The translations under genes were made by a program, and so were the position numbers. A model generated the notes under the pieces. That model was not told the DNA's origin. It was given only the letters and a program-made list of their open reading frames with translations, and searched no databases. A DNA stretch of 9,831 bases from Treponema sp. (lineage in GTDB: Bacteria > Spirochaetota > Spirochaetia > Treponematales > Breznakiellaceae): positions 1 through 9,831 of the forward strand of contig JAITHH010000065.1 of the NCBI GenBank assembly GCA_031280065.1. The letters are read 5' to 3'. Shown here in pieces: positions 5,739 to 9,831 of this stretch; the stretch's first letter is position 1, and each line of letters opens with the position of its first letter.

Positions 5739-6772
5739 GCGTTTTTTTCACTTTTTTTCGGAGACCCGCAGGAATCCCGGACGACAAGCCGGGGGCTGAT
5801 CAACTGGAGCGGTGGAACCGGTTTCTTTTCTATCACCCTAAGGGCCGTATCCACCAGCCTCCCGCCGAATTCGGCGTAGTTGTAGTCCACCGAGCTCAGC
5901 CGGGGCTGGACCGCCTCGGCAAGGAAGGTATTGTCGAAGCTGACGATGGAAATATCCTCGGGAATGGATAGGCCCCGGTCAAAAACCGCCCGCATAGCCC
6001 CAATGGCGCTGTAATCATTGACCGCGATCACCGCCGAAGGGTCCCCGCCTGAGTCCAGCAGTTCCTTCATGCAGCGATAACCTCCGTCTTCCGCATAATC
6101 CCCCTCCCGGATGTACTCCTCCCGGAAGGGAAGCCCGTAGGTTCCCGTCAGATAGATGTACTGCTGGAGCTTTTCGTGGGTTGACTGCACCCGGCGCTCG
6201 CCGCCGATAAAGGCGATGTCCCGGTGCCCCAGGGAGACCAGGTGTTCCATGACGAGCTGCATGGATTCCCGGTGGTTGATCCGCACGGAATAACTATCGG
6301 TTCCGTCCAGCTTGCCCGACGAGATAAAGGGAATAGTCCGGGTAAGCCGCCGGACCCGCTCCGCATAGTCCGGGTCGGTAACCAGATCGTCCACCCTGCA
6401 GCCCACCTGAATGACGGCCTCCACCCGCTGGGCGTAGAGTTTCTCCAGATGGGCGTTCTCCAGGGCCCGGTCGTTGAAGATATTGCAGAGCAGCGCCGTG
6501 TATCCCCGCGCATGGGCGGCCTTTTCGCACTCCACCGCCAGGGCCGCGTAGTAGGGGTTCCTGATGTCCGCGGTCATAAGCCCCAGGATCCGGGTAGACC
6601 GGGAAAGCTGCCGGGCCACCTCGTTGGGCCTAAAGTCGTGCTTCCTGATGATCCCTTCCACGAGCTCCCGCTTCTGATCGCTGACCCGGGCCTTGCTGGT
6701 CAGCACCCGGGAGACCGTGGCCGGGGAAACCCCCGCCTCCTTGGCAATGTCGTAGATGGTAATATCAGCCAT
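5735..6772 (-). CDS. LacI/GalR-family transcriptional regulator
   Basis: This is a 345-aa DNA-binding repressor of normal family length. The helix-turn-helix occupies residues 4-24 (ITIYDIAKEAGVSPATVSRV), followed by the hinge helix RPNEVARQLSRSTR (residues 48-61) that inserts into the minor groove at a central CG. The periplasmic-binding-protein-like sugar domain follows, with family landmarks ADIRNPYYAALAVECEKAA, GHRDIAFIGG, AVNDYSAIGAMRA and DISIVSFDNT. Start ATG at 6772 has AGGA about 10 bases upstream. It is cotranscriptional in direction with, and immediately upstream of, the sugar transporter, whose promoter overlaps its last codons and carries a matching palindromic operator. It therefore most likely represses that operon until an import-related sugar binds. 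A truncated second copy of its first 42 codons plus a later segment lies at 9345-9530. Confidence 0.93.
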   Translation of the reverse strand: MADITIYDIAKEAGVSPATVSRVLTSKARVSDQKRELVEGIIRKHDFRPNEVARQLSRSTRILGLMTADIRNPYYAALAVECEKAAHARGYTALLCNIFNDRALENAHLEKLYAQRVEAVIQVGCRVDDLVTDPDYAERVRRLTRTIPFISSGKLDGTDSYSVRINHRESMQLVMEHLVSLGHRDIAFIGGERRVQSTHEKLQQYIYLTGTYGLPFREEYIREGDYAEDGGYRCMKELLDSGGDPSAVIAVNDYSAIGAMRAVFDRGLSIPEDISIVSFDNTFLAEAVQPRLSSVDYNYAEFGGRLVDTALRVIEKKPVPPLQLISPRLVVRDSCGSPKKSEKNA

Positions 6773-6777
6773 AGGCT
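6531..6777. repeat. direct repeat, intact copy (5' part of lacI-family gene)
   Basis: The stretches 6531-6566 and 6651-6777 reappear in the same orientation at 9367-9535. Over the 127-bp portion covering codons 1-42 I count only three base differences. Similarity stops within a few bases upstream of the start codon. The 84 bp between the two TTCCTGATG motifs (6558-6566 and 6642-6650) are missing from the other copy. Confidence 0.9.
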
Positions 6778-6890
6778 TAGTTTCCTCACAGGCTCTTATC
6801 GTTTCCCGCCAACGGCGCTTCGGTTCACGGACCGAGAAACATACGGGTTTTTAAAAGAATTTGTTCAGGAACAGAAGTTTCTAAACAGCT

Positions 6891-7454
6891 CTATTCAATA
6901 CCAAGCGCTTTTTTCTGTTTACTCAAATACACCAGTTGAGCCGTTACCATGTTTGAATAACGCTGCTGTAACAATTCCTTTTCCACAAGACTAATACCAG
7001 GGGACTTTAAAATATTCCTAATCCGCGCCTTATGGCCAAGACAGGCAGCATGGAAAGCGTCTTTGACCATTCCTTTATAACGGAAATTTAGGTGATGTGA
7101 AATGGATTGTTCAACAAATTGATAAACAGGTTCATTTTCTAAAATTTTTAAGGCAGAAAACGCCTCATCAATATCATGTATGGCATTGGTAAGACTGGAC
7201 ACAGTGTTAGTATCAGCAGCAGCGCAAAACTGGAGTTCCTGACTGATAAAAGTATATTCAGCCATCATAATCAATTCCAAGTCCAGGGGCGCAATCATTT
7301 GAACTGCTTTAAAAACCTCCATCGCAAGGGAAAGCCCTGCTTCATAGTTAATCCTTCCTTTCCGTTCAAGACCATCGGTGTTCTGCCCTTTACGGCCAAC
7401 ATCAATGCGTAAAACACTCTCGTGTATTTTAGCGATTAAGCCAGTCCGGTCCAA
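6891..7454 (-). CDS. hypothetical protein, 187 aa, second gene of an overlapping small-gene pair
   Basis: I do not recognise a named family. The protein is predicted mostly helical and soluble, with no signal peptide or membrane segment, and no catalytic motif is evident. Landmarks are RKGRINYEAGLSLAMEVFKA near residues 31-50 and a basic tail SKQKKALGIE. It starts with TTG at 7454, with GGAGG 7 bases upstream; this start lies inside the end of the preceding 72-aa gene (26-bp overlap), indicating translational coupling. The DNA is visibly more AT-rich than the transporter genes, suggesting separate ancestry. The small-upstream plus larger-downstream arrangement resembles a toxin-antitoxin pair, and its place beside an ATPase/TOPRIM-like pair fits an accessory cassette, but function is inference only. 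Confidence 0.72.
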   Translation of the reverse strand: MDRTGLIAKIHESVLRIDVGRKGQNTDGLERKGRINYEAGLSLAMEVFKAVQMIAPLDLELIMMAEYTFISQELQFCAAADTNTVSSLTNAIHDIDEAFSALKILENEPVYQFVEQSISHHLNFRYKGMVKDAFHAACLGHKARIRNILKSPGISLVEKELLQQRYSNMVTAQLVYLSKQKKALGIE

Positions 7455-7647
7455 AGGCCGCCTCCGCTTCCGCCATATTCCAGCCTGAATTTTTCAAATA
7501 GCCGGCATATCCGTGATCTTTCCAAATTTTGGCCAGATAAGGGGGCAAGGGAACCGTTTTAACAAGAATATCCGCCTCCGCCCCGTTACCCGAATCCCGC
7601 AGGGCGGAAACTTGCAGTAAAACATCCAGTTTTTCGTTCAGCGTCAT
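7429..7647 (-). CDS. hypothetical small protein, 72 aa, first gene of an overlapping pair
   Basis: This is a small soluble protein beginning MTLNEKLDVLLQVSALRDSG, with a conserved-looking core VPLPPYLAKIWKDHGY and ending AEAAFGPDWLNR. I have the impression that similar small proteins with a PPYLAK motif and a terminal FGPDWL occur in treponemes, but I cannot name the family. The ATG at 7647 has only a distant AGGA (13 bases), so the start is slightly uncertain. Its last 26 bases overlap the start of the 187-aa gene. It lies 58 bp downstream of the TOPRIM-like gene on the same strand, so all four genes may form one transcript. A role as the small partner of a toxin-antitoxin-like module is possible. 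Confidence 0.72.
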   Translation of the reverse strand: MTLNEKLDVLLQVSALRDSGNGAEADILVKTVPLPPYLAKIWKDHGYAGYLKNSGWNMAEAEAAFGPDWLNR

Positions 7648-7705
7648 GGTGATATGGTAGTCCTATCATGGAGTTTGGACAAGCGTTATGGATCGGGACA
7701 TCTCC

Positions 7706-8218
7706 TCAACCCTTTGACAAGGTGCAGGGCCCGGCCCTGGAACGGCATTTTTTCGCCAACAATTTAGCCGCTTCTTTTGCTTTGGCAGGGTATACCCGCG
7801 GGCTTTCACGATTTTCATTGACGTTTCCGGTTAAAAGAAATTCGATCCAATTTTCAATCCGGTCTTTGGGGAAAATAAAAACAACCCGGTCAAAAATTTT
7901 CCTGGCAATTCCCGCCGCCTGCGCCGCATCCCAATATTTCTGTTTCAGTTGGTCCCCGTTCTCAAGGTCGTCGTCTATATCAGCCAGCACAACCAGCGTT
8001 GTATCACCTCCAGAGGAATTACACCTGGCCAACTCTTCCGGGAACGCCTTTAACAATTCTGATTTGCCTCCGCATGGAACAAACCGCGCTTTTCCGGTTT
8101 CCCATGGACGAAGCCATTCAGGGTCATAGGCTTTCAAAAACTCGTTTGCAAAAACCGGGTCAATGCTTGGCCCTTTCCTCCCTTCATGGATACAGACAAT
8201 CCGGGTTCGCTTTGCCAT
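7706..8218 (-). CDS. TOPRIM-like / DUF4276-like protein, putative nuclease partner of the upstream ATPase
   Basis: This 170-aa protein begins with a short strand and an acidic residue (IVCIHEG, Glu12), has a second strand ending in LVVLADIDDD (Asp80, Asp82), and a third element FPKDRIENWIEFLL at 116-129. An early Glu-Gly followed by D-x-D is the metal-binding layout of TOPRIM folds. The I-E-x-W element resembles the DUF4276-type proteins that accompany AAA ATPases. In OLD, PARIS and related systems the TOPRIM protein is the effector nuclease released or activated by the ATPase. Start ATG at 8218 has GGAGG 8 bases upstream, inside the last codons of the ATPase gene, and the gap is 3 bp, so the two are translationally coupled. 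The final residues (CTLSKG) are encoded by a repeat-like palindromic sequence, so the natural C-terminus may have been altered. Fold assignment is moderate. Confidence 0.75.
   Translation of the reverse strand: MAKRTRIVCIHEGRKGPSIDPVFANEFLKAYDPEWLRPWETGKARFVPCGGKSELLKAFPEELARCNSSGGDTTLVVLADIDDDLENGDQLKQKYWDAAQAAGIARKIFDRVVFIFPKDRIENWIEFLLTGNVNENRESPRVYPAKAKEAAKLLAKKCRSRAGPCTLSKG
7710..7739. repeat. REP-like palindromic sequence at the 3' end of the TOPRIM-like gene
   Basis: The first 20 bases (7710-7729) start CCCTTTGACAAG and end CAGGG, resembling the CCCTTCGACAAGCTCAGGG type of dispersed repeat seen in many environmental bacteria. It overlaps CAGGGC-CCG-GCCCTG, a 6-bp stem at 7725-7739. 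On the coding strand it encodes the tail CTLSKG, a peptide such repeats often add to unrelated proteins. Only one copy is in this window, so the family assignment rests on memory. Confidence 0.35.
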
Positions 8219-8221
8219 GGA

Positions 8222-9322
8222 CTATTCCTCCGTACCTGCCCTGACCCAGCCCCGGATAAGGGCTTCCCCGGCGCTCATCCCCGGCGGTATGTCCAGGTTC
8301 CCGGTACGGGTTGGTGAACGGTGGCTGTCCCGCCAGAAAAGCACCCCGGCGGAGGGATTGGCGGCAATAATTTCCGGGTTATGGGAAATAATAAGCGCCT
8401 GATGGGCTTCGTCTATCAGTCCGTTTACAGCGAGGAGCCAGGGCTGTAATTCCTGGAGGCTTACATAGTTATCCGGCTCGTCAATCAGCACGGAATTGCC
8501 CTCCCCCTGGGCCAGGGACGTATGGATCAGGTACAGGCTGACCAGCATTTTTTCGCCGTCGGATAACTGATTAAAGGGCAGTACCCCCCCTTCAAAATGC
8601 AATTCCAGCGCCTTGAAGGACATACCGGCATCGGCGAGCTTCAAAAATTTCAAATCCGGCCATACGGCCTGCAGCGATTCCCGGAGCATATCCGTATAGT
8701 GCTGATCCTGGGCCAGATGGCGGTACCATGAGATTACATTGCTTAAATCAAAATTCGGGAAACGGCTTTCGGCCTTGCTTTCACCTTCAATTCCCCGAAT
8801 ACCGGGACGCAGAATAAGTATGCTTGCCAGCGTCCTTTGCAGACACTCAATTTCGCGCCGTCCGGAAGCCGGCTGGATGGAGGCCAGCGCCGCCTGACGC
8901 CAATCCAGGGGAAAGCCCCTGCCCCCGTCAAAATGGACGCCCTCCAAATCCCTGGTATAGAGTTCCCTGCCGTCACAGACAGCCGACTCTTTAATGATCC
9001 TCGGCTCATGATGTTCGGCCTGTTCAAGGTGGATTACATACCGGAAATCATGATCCTCCGCCTGTAGGTCAAGCTCAAATTCCTGAGTTTTGCTTTCTTC
9101 AAGCCAGCGGGTGAAGTCAAGGGCTGATACGGTCCGTCCGCCGGAATCCGCCGCGCCGCCCAAAAAACAACGGCCGGAGGCGAGATCGCATACCAGTTTT
9201 ATCGCGTCAAAAACAGAACTCTTGCCGGACCCGTTAACCCCGCAAAAAACCGCCAATGGATCAAAGCGCATTTCAAAAGCGACAAGACAGCGGTAGTTAT
9301 TGGCATAAAACCTGGTAATCAT
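8222..9322 (-). CDS. AAA/ABC-type ATPase (AAA_15/AAA_21, OLD-like), putative defence-system sensor
   Basis: This 366-aa SMC/ABC-like ATPase opens with MITRFYANNYRCL, the typical N-terminal strand of AAA_15/AAA_21 proteins. Walker A is GVNGSGKS (28-35), the ABC signature is LSDGEKM (253-259), Walker B is VLIDEPDNYV (278-287) and the switch His is in IISHNPEII (His314). All residues needed for ATP binding and hydrolysis are present. There is no C-terminal TOPRIM domain as in single-chain OLD proteins; that function appears to be supplied by the separate gene 3 bp downstream. Start ATG at 9322 has GGAG 7 bases upstream. The gene follows a truncated lacI remnant by 22 bp on the same strand. Paired ATPase plus TOPRIM-like genes are known from anti-phage systems such as PARIS and from AbiL-like loci, so a role in phage or plasmid exclusion is the best inference. 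It has no transport domains. Confidence 0.88.
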   Translation of the reverse strand: MITRFYANNYRCLVAFEMRFDPLAVFCGVNGSGKSSVFDAIKLVCDLASGRCFLGGAADSGGRTVSALDFTRWLEESKTQEFELDLQAEDHDFRYVIHLEQAEHHEPRIIKESAVCDGRELYTRDLEGVHFDGGRGFPLDWRQAALASIQPASGRREIECLQRTLASILILRPGIRGIEGESKAESRFPNFDLSNVISWYRHLAQDQHYTDMLRESLQAVWPDLKFLKLADAGMSFKALELHFEGGVLPFNQLSDGEKMLVSLYLIHTSLAQGEGNSVLIDEPDNYVSLQELQPWLLAVNGLIDEAHQALIISHNPEIIAANPSAGVLFWRDSHRSPTRTGNLDIPPGMSAGEALIRGWVRAGTEE

Positions 9323-9344
9323 ACTAGCACTCCATGACCCTATT

Positions 9345-9530
9345 CTACCGGTGGGGACGCAGAGCGTCCACCGCTATCCACAGGGCCGCACAGTAGGGCT
9401 TCCCGATGATCCCTTCCACGAGCTCCCGCTTCTGATCGCTGACCCGGGCCTTGCTGGTCAGCACCCGGGAGACCGTGGCCGGGGAAACCCCCGCCTCCTT
9501 GTCAATGCCGTAGATGGTAATGTCAGCCAT
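9345..9530 (-). pseudogene. truncated duplicate of the lacI-family regulator (HTH-only remnant, 61 codons)
   Basis: Codons 1-42 match the intact regulator except for D8G, A10D and one silent change. An exact 84-bp (28-codon) deletion then removes the hinge helix and joins to residues equivalent to 71-78 (PYYAAL, here PYCAAL). A 6-bp insertion follows, then a short matching segment, a run of new codons and a stop at 9345. The deletion endpoints fall in the direct repeat TTCCTGATG (TTCCCGATG here), pointing to slippage or short-homology recombination. D8 and A10 lie in the conserved first helix, so DNA binding is probably impaired. No sugar domain remains. It has only a weak AAGG before the ATG. 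It could still be translated just ahead of the ATPase gene. Confidence 0.88.
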
Positions 9531-9535
9531 AGGGG
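9367..9535. repeat. direct repeat, truncated copy (5' part of lacI-family gene)
   Basis: This is the second copy of the lacI 5' segment described at 6531-6777, in the same orientation about 2.76 kb away. Between the copies lie exactly the four accessory genes. Recombination between them would delete the cassette. Confidence 0.9.
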
Positions 9536-9555
9536 ACCCTTGCCAGGCAGGAAAA

Positions 9556-9654
9556 ATGACAGGGTTTGGAAGTATCAGGCCAGGCGGCCTGTACGGGGAC
9601 CCGCTGGAGATTTATCTCGATATAGCGCGGGGCCTCGCTGAACGGGGCTTTTAA
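9556..9654 (+). CDS. possible tiny ORF, 32 aa, or decayed gene fragment
   Basis: An ATG preceded by GCAGG at 5 bases opens a 32-codon frame ending at a TAA inside the palindrome CTTTTAAAAG. The later residues, GDPLEIYLDIARGLAERGF, look protein-like and may be a fragment of a larger lost gene. I recognise no family. It lies between the lacI remnant (divergent) and the ABC exporter gene (same direction, 64 bp downstream). Chance occurrence is possible. Confidence 0.25.
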   Translation: MTGFGSIRPGGLYGDPLEIYLDIARGLAERGF

Positions 9655-9694
9655 AAGACGGCGTTCTGCCTATTCCAAAGGGCTTGTTTTTGCT

Positions 9695-9723
9695 AGTATA
9701 GCCTCAAGGGGGACCGCTTTGAA
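9695..9723 (-). promoter_or_regulatory. candidate promoter reading toward the lacI remnant and ATPase cassette
   Basis: On the minus strand TTCAAA (9723-9718) and TATACT (9700-9695) are spaced by 17 bases. The -10 is good and the -35 is a moderate match. It overlaps the start codon of the rightward ABC exporter gene and would produce a leader of about 155 bases before the remnant's ATG. Confidence 0.3.
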
Positions 9724-9831
9724 ACTGCTCTGGAAAATCGCCCGTGAAGCGCGGAAATACAAGGGCCTGCTCTTCACGGGAGCCCTGTCAACTTTGCTGC
9801 TGACCTTACTCAACCTTACCGCCCCGCGGCT
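9719..9831 (+). CDS. ABC exporter (permease plus ATP-binding fusion), N-terminal fragment
   Basis: Only the first 37 codons are in the window. They start MKLLWKIAREARKYK and continue into a hydrophobic segment (GLLFTGALSTLLLTLLN) followed by LTAPRL. This is the amphipathic helix and first transmembrane helix of a type-IV ABC half-transporter of the MsbA/multidrug-lipid exporter kind. The TTG start at 9719 is chosen because AAGGGGG lies 6 bases upstream and the preceding DNA is non-coding in character. It points away from all the other main genes and probably belongs to a separate operon to the right. Confidence 0.72.
   Translation, partial: MKLLWKIAREARKYKGLLFTGALSTLLLTLLNLTAPR

Noticed and set aside
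6862..6873. TGTTC-AG-GAACA inverted repeat upstream of lacI as a LexA or autoregulatory operator
   Set aside because: Only a 5-bp half-site, unlike the operator at 5683-5696, and not matching a LexA box I can name with confidence.
6224..6994. 256-codon plus-strand open frame
   Set aside because: Antisense shadow of the lacI-family gene, running into the next gene.
9355..9641. Plus-strand open frame across the lacI remnant
   Set aside because: Antisense shadow; the minus-strand identity to the intact lacI gene explains the sequence.
1..9831. Insertion sequence or integrase explaining the cassette
   Set aside because: I found no transposase, recombinase or tRNA gene, and no terminal inverted repeats at the cassette edges; the only boundary evidence is the lacI duplication.

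Overview
The window looks like a piece of a spirochaete chromosome, most likely a gut Treponema. This is inferred from the LplA/LplB/YtcP-type transporter with loose spirochaetal lipoboxes, the style of the small orphan genes and the abundant GC-rich palindromic repeats; no rRNA or marker gene is present to prove it. Nearly everything is read leftward (minus strand). Only the truncated gene at the right edge, and possibly one tiny ORF, are on the plus strand.

Region 1 (1-6772) is a carbohydrate scavenging locus. In transcription order it holds a LacI-family repressor (6772-5735), a promoter plus a 14-bp palindromic operator, two ABC permeases (5584-4595 and 4582-3680), a lipoprotein solute-binding protein (2940-1390) and a GH30 glycoside hydrolase cut by the left edge (1256-1). 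The inferred logic is that GH30 cleaves a polysaccharide at the cell surface, the binding protein captures the product, the permeases import it (the ATPase is not in the window), and LacI represses until the sugar appears. Three features stand out. A run of 22 C lies inside codons 10-17 of the first permease gene, with a stop codon waiting in both alternative frames, which is the design of a phase-variable switch. A 739-bp gap between permease and binding-protein genes holds about 15 copies of a 21-bp tandem repeat. GC-rich modular palindromic repeats in opposite orientation bracket the binding-protein gene.

Region 2 (6891-9322) is an accessory cassette of four tightly packed leftward genes: an AAA/ABC-type ATPase with intact Walker A, signature, Walker B and His switch; a 170-aa TOPRIM-like/DUF4276-like partner starting 3 bp after it; a 72-aa small protein; and an overlapping 187-aa protein in visibly AT-richer DNA. 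The ATPase plus TOPRIM-like pair has the architecture of OLD/PARIS/AbiL-like anti-phage systems. The 72/187-aa pair is arranged like a two-gene toxin-antitoxin unit, but I cannot assign it.

Region 3 (9345-9831) holds a truncated duplicate of the LacI gene's N-terminus, in the same orientation as the intact copy. The accessory cassette therefore sits between direct repeats. The remnant differs from the intact gene by an exact 84-bp in-frame deletion between short direct repeats and by two substitutions in the DNA-binding helix. The window ends in the start of a plus-strand ABC exporter gene.
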